64,000 nt of DNA, from NCBI GenBank assembly GCA_007922305.1, contig ML677365.1, forward strand, positions 16,784,281 to 16,848,280. The letters are read 5' to 3'. Source of the stretch: Dermatemys mawii. Taxonomy: Eukaryota > Chordata > Testudines > Dermatemydidae. The position numbers and the translations under genes are program-made. The notes under the pieces are model-generated. The model was not told where the DNA came from and did no database searches. It was given only the letters and a program-made list of their open reading frames with translations. Positions within the stretch are counted from its first letter, which is position 1. The number at the start of each line of letters is the position of its first letter. Positions 1-13,149 of this stretch are shown here, in pieces.

Positions 1-706
1 TTCTACTCTCTTCAGAGAATTTATAATAAAAAAACAAATACCTATTCTTATATATATACAGATTTAAAATAGTCCATTACAGTCAATCTAATTATGTTTT
101 CAAATAAGAAGTTAGCAGTACTGAAGTGAAATGGAATGTGTGTCTTTTTCAAATTGCCGGCGCTATTCATTTCCTACTCAGTTAGGACCCGAAGCCTTTT
201 CAATGAGCATTTTCTCATTGTCTTGAATAGGGACAAGCTTTTGGAGATCTACTTACAGAAAACAAATGCAACCCTCATTATTATGATAATGTTTTGGCTA
301 GCAGCAAGTGAGCTGCTCAAAGCTACAAACAATCCACAATTCCATCTATTTCAAACTCTACTAATATGGGATTATGATTTCTTTTCCAAATCACACCATG
401 GAACAGCCATTCTGCTAATCTAGACACATAAAATCTCATTGCCAAATAAATAAATTGACATATCAGCCAAATTTTGCTCAGAATAGGTGCCATACTTCTA
501 GGCCTCCGTGTAAGAAAGCAGCAGATTCCATCACCAAAGCCTGCATTAAACTGCCTTGTCCATTACACAGCTTTACTTTTACCACAGAACAAACAAAGGT
601 AAACTATTGCCTGAAATACTGATAGAAAAACCAATGACATCTAGCTCCAGGACTCAGAACCGTCACCAGAGCAAGGGCCACCTTGCCTGAAGCACACACT
701 ACCACC

Positions 707-832
707 TAGGGTGACCAGACAGCAAGCGTGAAAAATCAGGACAGGGAATGGGGTGGGTAATAGGAGCCCATATAAGAAAAAGACACAAAAAATGGGACTG
801 TCCCTATAAAATTGGGACATCTGGTCACCCTA
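707..832. mobile_element. Short TA-flanked MITE
   Basis: A 126-bp element with inverted ends TAGGGTGACCAGA and TCTGGTCACCCTA. The terminal TA on each side is consistent with a Tc1/mariner-type TA target duplication. It has no coding capacity. The internal sequence (GGGACTGTCCCTATAAAATT) matches a family I recall as common in turtles and crocodilians. Confidence 0.8.
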
Positions 833-1136
833 CCACCACACAAACTGTGGAGGGCTAAGGGGAGAAAGAGTAAGGTCTCCTTTCATCTTGGCCAGAGACA
901 GCCATAAGAAGCTAAAAGACCCTCCCAGCAGGAAGTATAGGAACAATGACAGAAACAGCAGCAAAGTAAGGGCTAGAGGTTGTGAGGCCAAGCCAAAATC
1001 TTCACCATCGGTGATGTCAGACTGTGCTTTCTTTAGTTTGGATTCAGAATATTTTTTCCTTCTCTGCTGCTTGTCTGTTTCTTGTGAGTTTTTCTCATAT
1101 GTCTCACTGACCTCATCCCAGCCTACATGCTCCACA

Positions 1137-1171
<35 letters not shown>
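1137..1171. repeat. (CT)n(CA)n microsatellite
   Basis: Compound dinucleotide run of about 8 CT and 9 CA units. It accounts for the serine/leucine- and histidine/threonine-rich open frames on both strands here. Confidence 0.97.
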
Positions 1172-1173
<2 letters not shown>

Positions 1174-2999
1174 GGCCCAATTCTCTTCACTCCCTCGTCT
1201 TCCCAGCCTCCCTTCCATTCCACCCCCATCAATGTACCCCTTCCCTTCCTTCTTTCCCCAACTTATAACATCCCATTTACAATCCTGCTCCTACAGATCT
1301 GGAATCTAAAACCTGGCACTACGATGATGTTTGCCAGGAATCTGTTAGACATATCTCCGTATGTTGCACTCCTGTCCCTCACCCCATGTTTTATCTGTTC
1401 AGATTTTAAGCTCCAACCTAGATTATAAACTCTTCAATGCAGATATGTATTTGCACAATGCCTAGCACAATAGGGTCCTACTCCCAAATGGTGTCTTTGG
1501 ATGCTGCTGTAATATAAATATAAAAAGTAATAGAAGAGCTCCTTTCCTGTGTAGTTTACTGCAGAGAAGGAACAGGAGAGAAGCTTTGCTTCTGAGTATA
1601 TCCTAAACTAGGCGGGAGGTGGGGGCTGGGAAGGGGGAATTGTCAGGAACTAGGAATTGTCAGCACCAAAACTGCAGGCCACTACTACTTGAGCTAGAGT
1701 ATGTGTGTCTATATAATTACAGTTTGTTAGATATAAATGTAAAACTTTACAAGTAAATTTTAATGTCAGAAAGTTTTCTGACATCATTTGTGGTATCCAC
1801 TTGTGGATCATGTCAGTAATCATACGCTAAAGGAGACCTGCAAACATTATATTTAGAAAAAAATAGAAAAAAATAGAATTACAATTTTTTGATAATTGTA
1901 GGAGAAATGTGACTTTTTAATTGTTAAACTCCTGAATAATGTGGTGCATGAAATACCAGAATTACAAGGTCAACATGAGTTTATTGGTACCACTCCAGGA
2001 TTTTCTTTACAGTTGAGTGTCCACTTGGCCAGACAAAATAAATGTGGCATCTGGATATTTGATTTTAAAGATTTAAAGACATTACTTTGTATGCTGTGCT
2101 CTATTCAATAGTTAATTCACTGTTAATCAATCTTTCATTTTTGATGGTTTTGAACAGATTACAGATTACATTTTAACAACATTTTGGAAGTTATATAGAA
2201 AAATTCAATAGAAAACGAGTACACTATTTGACTTTCCCTGGAAGGTTGACCAAAAAACTCCCCAACATTTACATATTTAAATAACACAAATCTGGTAATT
2301 TAATACCCTCGTGTGAACTTACTTGGGTCAAATTAGACCTGTCCCAGTGAGGTGCAATAAGGTGTACGAAGCGCCCTTGCTAGTGTAATCTCTCTTCAAA
2401 ATTTTACATATTATTCACCCATTTGGTCCCTTTGTTTGGAAAAAACCCAGTAATTTTGTTGATTTGCTTATGAAGCTTAAACAACCAATTTGTTTTTGCA
2501 TAGCCAAATGTACTCGCTAATAGCAACACTACAGATGTCTACACAATTTTAGGAATAATAGTATTATTCCCACTAAAAGACGTAGCAAATCTGCCACTGA
2601 CTTCAACAGGATCAGGATGAGAGCCAATGGTCCTGTTAACAGTATTTATTTTTAAACAGCCACAATTGGTTTCTGCTAGTGCTGTCAAGCGATTAAAATG
2701 ATTAATTGTGATTAACTGCATGATTAAAAAGATTAATCAGACTGTTAAATAATAGAATATGATTTATTTAAATATTTTGCATGTTTTTCTACATTTTCAA
2801 ATATATTGATTTTAATTACAATGCAGAATACAAAGTGTACAGTGCTCACTTTATATTTATCTTTGATTACAAATATTTGCACTATAAAAAACTAAAGAAA
2901 TAGTATATTTCAATTCACCTAATACAAGCGCTGTAGTGCAATCTCTTCATAATGGAAGTTTCACTTACAAACGTAGAATTATGTACAAAAAATAACTAT

Positions 3000-3690
3000 T
3001 CAGAAATAATTTAAAATTTTAGAACCTACAAGTCCACTTAGTCCTACTTCAGCCAATCTCTCAGACAAACAAGTTTGATTACAATTTGCAGGAGATAATG
3101 CTGCCCACATCTTGTTTACAATGCCACCTGAAAGTGACAACAGGTATTCACATGGCACTGTTGTATCCAGCATCGCAAGATATTTATGTGCCAGATGGAC
3201 TAAAGATTCATATGTCCCTTCATGCTTCAACCAGCATTTTAGAATACATGCATCCATGTGGACAACAGGTTCTGCTCAATAACGATCCAAAGCAGAATGG
3301 ACCGACGCATGTTCATTTTCATCATCAGAGTCAGATGCCACTAGCAGAAGGTAGATTTATGGTAGTTTGGGTTCTGTAGTTTCCGCATCGGAATGTTCTC
3401 TTTTAAGACATCTAAAAGCATTCTCAACACCTCGTCACCCTCAAATTTTGGAAGGCACTTCAGATTCTTAAACCTCGGGTTGAGTGCTGTATCTATCCTT
3501 AGCAACCTCATATTGGTATCTTCTTTGCGTTTTGCAGATCTGCTGTGAAAGTTTTCTTAAAATGAACATGTGCTGGGTCATCATCTGAGACTGCTATAAC
3601 ATGAAATATATGGCAGAATGCAGGTAAAACAGAGCAGGAGACATACAATTCTCCCCCAAGGAGTTCAGTCACAAATTTAATTAACGCCTT
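3000..3690 (-). pseudogene. hAT transposase remnant, minus-strand arm
   Basis: Two open pieces on the minus strand belong to one decayed hAT transposase. At about 3690-3508 the frame contains KFVTELLGGELYVSC and AVSDDDPAHVHF, from the central region. At 3257-3000 there is KCWLKHEGTYESLVHLAHKY and VNKMWAALSPAN, the C-terminal dimerisation domain (W, then a conserved small/hydrophobic block). The frame between them is interrupted by shifts and stops. No BED finger is present in this copy. Confidence 0.8.
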
Positions 3691-3715
3691 TTTTTTTTTA
3701 ACAAGTATCAGCAGC

Positions 3716-3934
3716 ATGGAAGCATGGCCTCTGGAATGGTGGCCGAAGCATGAAGGGGCATATGAATGTTTAGCACATCTGGCACATAAATACCTTGCAA
3801 CACCGGCAACAAAAGTGCCACGTGAATGCCTGTTCTCCTTTTCAGGTGACATTGTAAATAAGAAGCAGTCAGCAGTATCCCCCATAAATGTAAACAAACT
3901 TGTTTGTCTTAGCAATTGGTTGAACAAGAAGTAG
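3716..3934 (+). pseudogene. Second hAT dimerisation domain, plus-strand arm
   Basis: A 72-codon open frame encoding LEWWPKHEGAYECLAHLAHK, the motif VPRECLFSFSGDIVNKK and a C-terminal CLSNWLNKK. It is the same domain as at 3000-3257 but on the opposite strand, and less damaged. It forms the right arm of the palindrome. Confidence 0.82.
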
Positions 3935-6326
3935 ACTTGTAGGTGCTAAAGATTTACGTTGTTTTGTTTTTGAGTGCAGTTATGTAACAAACAAAAAAAA
4001 TCTACATTGTAAGTCACACTTTCATGATAAAGAGATTGCACTTGGTACTTGTATGAGGTGAATTGAAAAATACTATTTCTTTTGGTAGTCATTTTTACAA
4101 TGCAAATATTTGTAATCAAAAATAATAATATAAAGTAAGCACTGTACACTTTGTATTCTGTGTTGTAATAGAAATCAATGTATTTGAAAATGTAGAAAAA
4201 CATCCACAAATATTTAATAAATTTCAATTGGTATTTTATTAACAGTGCAATTAATCACAAATATTTTTTATCATAGTTAATTTTTTTTTTTTAGTTAAGC
4301 GTGTGAGTTAACTGTGATTAATCTACATCCCTGGTTTCTGCTAAAATATTATACCTTTCTCTCTAGATTTCAGTTTCTTTGAAACAAAAAATAAATAGAA
4401 TTCAGAAAATATTCCTCACTATAGGAACTATTTAAGTTAGGTTATATTTGGGGGCTTATTCTACTAGTCAGTGTCCCTCTAAAATGAGATAACAGAGTAA
4501 GATACCTATCAGGAAAAATAAAATTCATTTTAACATACACAGATACGAGTTCTTTGATAGCTTCATGGTTGAACATCTGCTAAACTACTATTTTTACTCA
4601 ATTATGGGATCCCCAAAGCAACAATTATATCTATTTCCCTTCAAAGTTTTTGGGGTATAATCAGAACTACTGGAAATCAACACAGTCTCTATATAGAATC
4701 TGTATGTTTTGCCAATATTGAAGCACTGGAAATAAAATCGGGACAATGCCTAAATATGGAAAACTTGTAGCTTGTCAGCTCTTGGTAACATTCAATTTAA
4801 AATGCTAGCTCTGAACCCAGCCCTATGAGGTGCTGAGTATTTTCAGCTCACGCTGACCTCTTTGGGAGACTCATAGTGATATTTCTTGGCCTCACTAATT
4901 AAGACATGAGAGTCTCAGCATTATGACTAGATCAACGGAAAAGTGAAAACTAGGTCTCTGATGAACCTCCATTATTCAGCCAGCCTTTTCTTGAAATCAA
5001 GCCCTGCAGACTGGTCAAAATCACAGATTTCTCAAAGGAATTAAAGCACCTGCTACACTTAAAAGGAACTGTCAACTTGGGGGGAAAACCACAAATTTTT
5101 CTCTGAAAATTGGGACCTACTATTGTTACAAGTACACCACTATCTCTGAAATTGAAGCATCTTACAAAATACATTTTTATGTATTTTTGCTAGGCTGCTT
5201 ATTTTCTACTTTTTGTCTAGTCAGTTTTATTGTTCCCTATCTACTCTAACAAGGATGAAACTAACTAACAGAAAAGTCCCTAATAAAAATCAGCTCTGGA
5301 GAAGAAAAACCTTTATAAAAACAACAATATAAAAATTAAAAAAATTAAAGGACAATTTAAGACTGTAAAACAATTTCCATTTTAACCCTCTAATAATTGT
5401 CTAAATATTTACATTTGGGGCTGAAATTTTCCCCATCTTTACTTTTTGCTCCAAGGGGAATTCTTTCAGTTGAGCAAAACATCTTAAAATCTTGGAGTAC
5501 ACAAAGTGAAAATACATTTGTTCTTTACTAAAGCATTCTAATCTTCTCTCCCTACCGCTTTTCATTTTATTTATTTAAGAGACTGAATTTGGAAACATGG
5601 CATCTTGACACAATAATTAGCCCATGTAGTACAACACTGAAGCAGGTTAGCAATAAGTGAAGCTATATTACTAATTCAAAAAGAGTGTAAAAAAGCATGG
5701 AGATTGGAGTTCAAATATGGTCTGAACCCTGAACCATCATCCTTTGACAAAATGGCTCCACCTTTTGCTTCCTTGACAAAGTGCATCAGATCCTAACTCA
5801 AAGTTATCATTCCCCAGCACAACAAAACATTGGGAATGCTCCAACATCAAATGAATTGTTCTATGAATTTCTTAAAAAATGAGTCTTCAGATAAGCTATT
5901 CTGTAAAAGTTTGGAGAAAATCAACATCACATTGATTGGGAATTACTATTAGCTGAATCTGTAGGTTTACAGCAATGTGTCTTCCAAAGAGACTCTAAGC
6001 ATGGTATTTGTGGATCTTTAAAATGCTCATTTTCATGAGCCAATAGCAATTCAATGCTAGAAGACTCAGATGTTTCTTCATGGACTTTTAGTTACACTAT
6101 TTCAAGCAAAGGATGAATCACTCCCACAACTTCTTGGATAAAATGAAAAATCAGTAATGTTGATTAATCTCTGGAGAGACTAATTCAAATATTTCACAAG
6201 AGTATTACTGTAACTCCTTCCTTCCTTCTTTTCTAGGAACTAGGACACAGCACCATCTGGGAAGGTGTAGATATAGGATATGAATTGCCCAAGAGCCCGA
6301 AATGACAAACTCCATCTTAGAAAAAA

Positions 6327-6684
6327 GTCTGAAACCATTTCTACACTAAAAAATGTAGTTGACCTACCTTACGTCAGCATACAGCCGCCACAAACATTTC
6401 ATCGCTTCTGCATGTTTACACTTTGCTTCTTGTGGCGGTGGTGCACATCCTCACCAGGAGCGCTTGTATCCATTATACTCTCAGCATAGGGCATTATGGG
6501 ATGGCTCCTGAAAGCCAATTACAGTTGACCTAACTACATCTATGCCACTGGTGGAGGTGAAGTCAGCATAGCGGAGCAGTTACTTTGGTGGGAGTGAAAT
6601 TTAAGTGTAGACACTTGCATAGGTAGGTCGATATAAGGCAGCTTACATTGACCTAACTCTGTAGTGTAGGCCAGACCTGGCAAT
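6327..6684. mobile_element. Foldback MITE
   Basis: About 350 bp with ends TTTCTACACTA and TGTAGTGTAGGCCAGACC and inner inverted segments such as GTAGTTGACCTAC and TAGGTCGATATAAGGCAGC. It shares TCAATATAAGGCAGC-type sequence with 49391-49735, so both belong to one family. Non-coding. Confidence 0.7.
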
Positions 6685-8260
6685 ATATTTTCAGTCTCAA
6701 GTTTGAAATTGCTTGTTAGGGTGGGCACCTCTCTAAGCAGCACGGTTTCTAAAAGCCCTTGTTGGCCTGTCTTAGGAGTCCTGTGTAGTGGGGATTTCCC
6801 TTCCAGGCACCTTCTAAATTCTGCAGTTACTTCAACTGAGTGCAGGTCAGGAGCTCACTAATACTTAACAATTCTGTACATCTTTCCCAGTGTCAGAGCC
6901 CAAACAGACAGATTGATCTTAGGGTGACATAACTTAGCTAAAGTTGGCTGGGTGATCCCTTCCAGCCACTCCCTGGACTTCTGTGAGTGGAATCCAAGCA
7001 TCTGAGTTCCTGTGTGTTTTCAGCTTACAAAGCCTGACAGAGCCCAGCAACTGCCCCAACTCCAGGGTCCCTAGGCACATTCCCATAATGCATAAACCAC
7101 TCCCCCTTAACTGTCTCCTGAGAGTTGGAACCTGCAGTCCAGCCACCTAGACCCTCTGGGCGAAATCCAGATTCCTCCAACTCCCCTGTACTTAAACACC
7201 TCAAGTTCCCAGAACTCCATCCCAAAGGCATGAAGCTTCTGGTTCATAGTTTACTTTCCTTTGGAGGCCTGCAGTAGTTATGAAGCACATGATTCACTCT
7301 CAGACATTTTGCTCAAATCTAGATACATTTGCTCCTTTACTTAATCACATAATGCACAAGAGAATACAGATCATACTAAAAAATAAACCCTATAGATTTC
7401 TCTGCTCATTTTCTTCCCCACACCATTTTCTGGGGGTGGAGGAGGGAGTCAGTGTCACTTGGACTGTCCAGAGTACTTCTCCTTCACTGGACGGATTGAG
7501 GGCTACAATATGGAGTCTTTTTCTCCGTAGGTCAGCCTGTGTCCTTTGCCTCTGACTGCTTCTCTTGAGGAACTCTTGGGCCAGCTGAGCACAGGAGAGC
7601 AGACAGCCCCTTCATGCCCACATCTAATGCAGGCCCCTAAAGGCAGGGTTGCTTCTTTCTACTTTTCAGCTAGAAAGAAAATGGCCAATAACCATGTTCT
7701 CCCGCTTTATGACTCTCTTTGTCAAGTGACTCCCTTGCCAGCTTCCCCATACATGCACAAATCAATGCCACGTGACTTTGTTGCCAAGTCGACCTCTCTG
7801 ACAAAGCAGTTCTCCTGGCTGGAAGCCAGATGATTGTCTACAGCAATTACATTTCAAGTCAAATGAAGGAGAAGAACCTGATTAGAGGTGCTGCCCATTT
7901 GAGAAGGTGCAAAGTTAGTGTCTCCCTGAAAAAAAATAGAGGAATAAGACAAGGCAAGTGTAAATAACTAAATAACTGAGGAAGGCAAATTGTGCATAGA
8001 CTAGTTTTCTTACTGAGGTGCTCATCAATGACTCTTGATTGAGAGTTGGAACATGGTTTTCATTTTCATTTTCTTTGTAAGTAGCTTGGATAGAAAGTGG
8101 AATGGATGAAAAAACCTAAACATCTAAAGAATAGGTTTAACCTACATTATAAATATGTTTTACAAACACTAAGCCTAATAAATATTATAAACTAGTTGGC
8201 AGATTTTACTAATGTTTCTTAATTGTTTCTCATTTTTTGCACAGGTTTACCACCATCACA

Positions 8261-8656
8261 AGGTTGCCAACTTTCTAATTTCTGAAAACCAGACCCTCCC
8301 CCGCCACTCCACCTCTTCCCCCAGGCCCTGCCCCCAGCTTGCTCCTCTACCCCCTCCCTCCCCATTTCTCATTACTCTCTCCCCACCCCCTCCAGTCCCA
8401 CTCCCGGCTGGGCTCCCTCTGCTCAAGGGCCTGGGATGGAGCTGCAGCATGATGGGCAGTCAGTCAGCAGGCTCCACAAGAGATGCAGGTAGGAGATGGC
8501 TCCAGCTGAGCAGGGGCTGGTGCACGTTGATGACTCAACGTCTCCCTCCCCCATCGGTAACCAGACTTTTGATGTCTGATCAGTACATGGACCGAACACT
8601 GCACCGGTCCCTTTTCGACCAGATTTTCTGGTAAAAACTGGGCACCTGGCAACTCT
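8261..8656. mobile_element. MITE with AGGTTGCCAACTTTCTA ends
   Basis: The left end AGGTTGCCAACTTTCTAA and the right end CACCTGGCAACTCTT are imperfect inverted repeats around a C-rich interior. It is the same family as 15511-16153, in opposite orientation (shared AAAAGGGACC and TTGCCAACTTTCT blocks). The proline-rich and serine-rich open frames here are composition artefacts. Confidence 0.7.
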
Positions 8657-9554
8657 TCCATCAACTCCCTTTCCCCTCCAGAATTGACAAATGTATAACA
8701 AGTTGTCCTGACACCAAATCATGACAATGATTCCATTTACATTTTAAATTTCCAATTTGTCCTGGGTCCCTTACTTGCATGCTGTAACGTAAAATTTCCC
8801 AAGCAAAAATGAAATTGCTTTTACAGTGTGTATTTCAGTAGTGCTCATCATGTGCTTAGGCGCTCCATGCAAATACACACACCTCTCTCCTGCCAAGACG
8901 AGTTTACAGTTTAAGAAATAGCCTTTATTAAAATTTACTGATCAGTTTTCATAACCAAGATTATTTTTTACAGAGACTAATACTAAATAGCATAAAGTAT
9001 TATGGAAATAAGACTATCTGAAGAACACACAATAGTTGTATATGGTAGGACTTCCTGGACAATGCTGCCCCATCTCTTGTGTCTGGATTAGAAAGCTGAG
9101 TTCACAAGGCATTGGAGGCACCATAGTTCTGTAAACGGATCTGAGGAAGTCCAAACTTCTCTAAATTACCAGAAGCAGAATAGTCACTGAGGCAGACTAC
9201 CATTTCGCCTTTAATTGGCAATCATGGCAAAACCTCAAGCAGACAAGTACAGAATGAGATGGCTTCTTTTGAGAACAGGCTACAGTTCTAGTGTTCAAAG
9301 AAAAAATATGAACAACAACAATAATAAAAAAAAATCAGGCCAAACTTAATTACAGTTAAATACAGCGCTAGTTCCTAAAGTAACACCTCACACAGAAAGT
9401 TCCAGCAAGATAGTTCTCTCTGGCTCGCAGCATTTTTATGGCAGAAGGAGAGGGCTAGCTTGTCTACATGCTATGGGGGATTCTTTTAGTACCATTATAC
9501 CATTTGTTTTTTAAAAGTAACAGATAATAAAGACAAAAGGTAGTAAAGTGTTAC

Positions 9555-10010
9555 CTTCTGGGGGAGTTGCAACACTGCTTCCAAGTCCTAATATAGCAAT
9601 GCTGTGGCTCCTTGGTTCCAACATCACAGCAGACTCTTCTCCCCTCTCCCAGTGAGGCACTTTTACACGCTCCAGGTGGACATTTTCCAGCCCATCCTCC
9701 TGCAGGACACTGAACATGTATTTGATGGCCATCTCTAGATTTTTGGAGCCGCTGAGTCTAGGTCCAGTGGTGTCAACAAAACATGCCAGTCTTTCATAGG
9801 ACCTGTTCTGGGCATTGCCATAAACAGCAAGATGGATAATAGCCTTGGCAATATCGGAATACCCAGCTATTTCTCTTTTAATTTCTTCAGATGTGTGTTG
9901 GTGGCCTTCATCCTTGCTTAAAGGTTTCCCGGTGCATGGTGGTAAGAGATGGATGAAAACTATTAAGAATAGGAATTTCATTTTCCTTCCTTTTATTTTA
10001 CTCAGATACC
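9555..10010 (-). CDS. CPQ: CPQ exon 2 (first coding exon), carboxypeptidase Q
   Basis: First coding exon of carboxypeptidase Q (plasma glutamate carboxypeptidase), a secreted/lysosomal M28 zinc dipeptidase. The exon is bounded by an acceptor with a strong pyrimidine tract (CCCCCTCCAACAG, AG just above 10010) and a GTAACA donor starting at 9554. I chose the ATG at 9981-9979, which begins MKFLFLIV, because it opens a typical signal peptide. An ATG further up the open frame (10032) lies on the intron side of the acceptor. Coding part is 427 nt (142 codons plus 1, phase 1). After the signal peptide come family-specific stretches recognised from the human protein: AKAIIHLAVYG, QNRSYERLACFVDT, GPRLSGSKNLE, VPHWERGEESAVMLEPR and ILGLGSS. 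These belong to the propeptide and start of the mature enzyme. The zinc-binding catalytic residues are in later exons, outside the window towards lower coordinates. No disruption is seen. Confidence 0.95.
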
Positions 10011-11109
10011 CTGTTGGAGGGGGAAAAACCACAATTTTAAATCATTAGCTACCAGCAATACTCTTATTTATCAAGCAGGCTGATAGAACCAAATCTGATC
10101 AAAGCACATTCAAATGGCAGAGAGATTAATTCTGTCTCTAATTTGAGTTTTTGAAGACAAACGCAAAAAGATACTTAAACAACTGGACACAAACTTTATT
10201 GCTGTTTTAAAAGACATTTCACTCACTGGAATGCAACATTTCTTTAAATAATAGTATTCTCCACTAAATAAAAATGCAATGCTGTTTCCATTTAAGTCGA
10301 TGAGATGTTTGCCACTGACTCCACTGGAAGCAGGATTGGCCCCCACTGCTAACCCAACACTGGACAAAGTGCATTACTATTGTCAGCACACATCACTATT
10401 GTCAGCACCAATACATCTGAACAAAAAGTATTGTGAATCTCTTGTGAATAAATCCATTTCAGACCGACCAGCTCTATAAAATCAATAATATGCACTTTAT
10501 ATAGTACTTTTAATACCAAGCTCTCAAAGCAATTTACAAATGTTAAATAAAGGTAGAATATGTAAAACTCTTTATTCTTATACACAAGAAGCTAGAATTG
10601 TTACACTTTCCTCTGAATTTAAATTGAGCTGCTATCTGAATGCTAAATATTATGCTCAGATATTAAAAACACTTTTTAAAAGTTTAATAATGAAAATTAA
10701 AACCAGGTGGCCCTAAATCTACAGATGTTAAGAGACCTTTTTAAAAATAAGAATACTCTGCCAAATTAGTCCCTGAAGGGTTTCATATACTCCTTTCACA
10801 CACTGATCCACTCTTTTTGAAAATGAAAGAGAGAGCTCTATTGCCGAAGTATTATTTTAAGTTGCTCACATTATATTTTCTGGTATTCTTCTTCACCTCT
10901 ATGATTTAACGAATATTTCTGGATACATGTACTATTCATTTTATCATCACTGACTTGAGAAATTTTATGGACAAATTCATACCTATATGGAGGTTACCAG
11001 TAAAAACAGTAGAATACTCAAATACACTACTGTACAGGTTTTGAAAACACTGTACAAACATTACTTCATTAATTCTCAATAGCCCTGTGTGGTAGGTAAA
11101 TTTTCAGCA

Positions 11110-11215
11110 AGGCTCTATGACTTCACAGATTATAAATCTAGAAGGGATTGCATGTAGTCTGGCCTCCAACACAGGCCATAGGACAACCCTGAATATATTC
11201 CTGTTGCTCAAAGTC
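11110..11215. repeat. Old interspersed repeat fragment
   Basis: Contains GTCTGGCCTCCAACACAGGC and a following CCCTGAAT...TTCCTGTT pattern that I associate with a widespread reptile LINE-tail repeat. Boundaries are approximate. Confidence 0.4.
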
Positions 11216-11238
11216 ATACAGCAATTCAGTGGTCAGAG

Positions 11239-11489
11239 CAGTGGTGTAACTTGAGGGGGGAGGATTAGGGGCAGCGGTTGCTCCCCCTGAAGCCAAAATT
11301 CCCAAAGTGGTGCCTTTTCAAGTCACCACCGAAAGAACGCCGCTTCTTTCAGTGGCATTTCGGCGACCAGCTCCATGAGTTCTGTCTTGTTTTGTTTTTT
11401 TGCGCCGCATGGGAGCCGGCCCTGGAATTGGCGCCTTTTTTTTTTTTGGGTGCTCGCTCCCCGCAATGTTACACCTGGCTACGCCCCTG
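11239..11489. mobile_element. Non-autonomous hAT
   Basis: 251 bp. Ends CAGTGGTGTAAC and (inverse of the right end) CAGGGGCGTAGC. Flanks GGTCAGAG (11231-11238) and GGTCAGAC (11490-11497) match at 7 of 8 positions, as expected for an aged 8-bp duplication. It shares the T-rich GCGCC interior with 43172-43552. Confidence 0.85.
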
Positions 11490-12094
11490 GGTCAGACCTA
11501 CACCAAGCTAACACTCAGTTTTTAAAACTCGAAACAGCAAATGCCCAAGCTATAATTAAGAACTCCTCAACCCTTCTTCTGCACACACATTTCTGGCAGT
11601 GGACCTTATGCTGATGTACTCGCTTCTCCTTCACATCCATCTTGGTCCATTTCTCAGCGCTTTTTAAAAAATCCATTTTAGAGCCTCATCATTCCAAAGG
11701 TGCTTTTTAATCTCACTACTGCTGACCCCATATCTGTTCTCTTTTCTACTCCTCATGCCCTGATCCCTTTCTTCTCCTTCATTCGTTTCACCATCTTTAA
11801 ATGTATATTTATATTTCCACACAGAAATCTTTGTTTAGGTGAAGGTTGCAGGCACACACGGGTGTGACTGCGTATTACCTTTCAAGAACCATGGAGTTAA
11901 GAACAGCAGCAAGCCCTCTAACTAATAGATACCCAATACATTCAGTGTTAAACTTACAAGAAATCTAGACTCCTTTAAAATTTGGAAATGCAGAGCAGCC
12001 AAGGCATCCAAACTGTAAAGATATTTCAATGTTTCTCAGGATCTTACTGCAGAATCACATCCATCCAGAGCAGTCTCAGTGACCATAAAAACTA

Positions 12095-12156
12095 CAATAC
12101 TTTATTCTTGATCATATAGCAGCAGCAATACTTTATTCTAGATCATATAGCAGCTG
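12095..12156. repeat. 31-bp tandem duplication
   Basis: Two adjacent units beginning CAATACTTTATTCT and ending CATATAGCAGCA/T differ at very few positions. Probably a recent slippage duplication. Confidence 0.9.
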
Positions 12157-13149
12157 TGAGGGGATAGTCTCCTTCCTCACGTAGCCTCTCTCTTTTCCAC
12201 TCCCTCAGGGAAGAGCACATTGTCTCTGTGGTATATATATGGACACCAAAGGAAAGGCGTTAGGGCTCGAGGGGTCTTTTTTCTCCCATATCGAGTCCTC
12301 TGGAGTAAGGAGACCACTAGATTGGGAGGGTATGGCTTCGTAGCTTGTTAGAAGGAGCTGGGGCAATGATTCCAGTAGTCCTAAATGCTTACTAGTTTAC
12401 ATGTCTATCCTGTCAATGTGCTACTTAAAAGAAAGCACGTGTATACCTAAACATATGGAAAAGTAGCATAGCTTGTGGACCTTGGAGTCAAAGGGAACAG
12501 AAGAAGCCAACCCACATCATTTTTGGGAGACCCAGTTGCTAGACTTTTAAATTGAGATCCAGAAGAGGATCCATAATCTCTTCTGGGATGCTGACAGTGC
12601 AAAGGCCTTAAAGGCACAGAATAAAAGAGCAGAGGCATTTGAGGATTACCTCAGGGCATTCAGAGAGGGAATTATTAAGGCAAAGGTATAAACGATAACT
12701 AAATCTATGATATGGTTACACTACAGCCAGAATACTGGTGTGTTTTTATTATTAAGCAGTATGTTTTCCCCATGTTCCTTCTCCTTGGACTGATTAATTA
12801 CATGCTCCTAGCCACCCTCTGATAGAGACATTATTAATTTTCTCAGAACTACTCTGTTCACTTTCCTCTGATTTTGCCATAAGCGGAACTTCTGCAATGT
12901 GGAATAAGACAAGGATTTAGTACAGTTAGCATCAAAATTTGAGAGGTTTTGGTCAGGGGCTTTTAGAGTTTGCAAATCCCCTGGACAAAGCTGATGCAGT
13001 TCGGAGTTTTTATATGGGAAACACAGGTTAAAAAAATAGTGTTTGCAAACGCATCTAGACACAAATTTTCAACTTACTGTATTTTTTTGAAGTTGGACAA
13101 TTGAACCTCTTAACTCAGAAATGCTTTCTTAACTAGGAGATTGCTGCTA

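Larger units (their letters stand above)
2678..4332. mobile_element. hAT (ZBED-like) transposon with long inverted arms
   Basis: About 1.66 kb. The left end reads AGTGCTGTCAAGCG and the right end is a decayed inverse (CTACATCCCT). Both sides are flanked by the identical 12-mer TGGTTTCTGCTA (2667-2678 and 4332-4343), which contains the expected 8-bp hAT target duplication. The first ~570 and last ~600 bases are inverted copies of each other, each carrying the C-terminal hAT dimerisation domain. The unique centre carries more transposase sequence reading on the minus strand. It is too degraded to be autonomous. Confidence 0.85.
1..9554 (-). other. CPQ: CPQ intron 2 (partial)
   Basis: Downstream of the exon 2 donor, so this is intron 2 of CPQ running off the window. 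It holds a TA-flanked MITE (707-832), a microsatellite (1137-1171), a palindromic hAT (2678-4332) and two MITEs (6327-6684, 8261-8656). Around 1400-1510 there is a short old repeat containing the tail-like motif GCCTAGCACAATAGGGTCC. The stretches 1-700, 1520-2660, 4350-6320, 6690-8260 and 8660-9550 show only short chance open frames and nothing I can name. Confidence 0.8.

Noticed and set aside
830..1309. Overlapping open frames of 60-126 codons on both strands
   Set aside because: They run through a CT/CA microsatellite, are low complexity, and show no splice context or homology.
3086..3379. 97-codon plus-strand frame
   Set aside because: Antisense of the hAT transposase remnant at 3000-3690.
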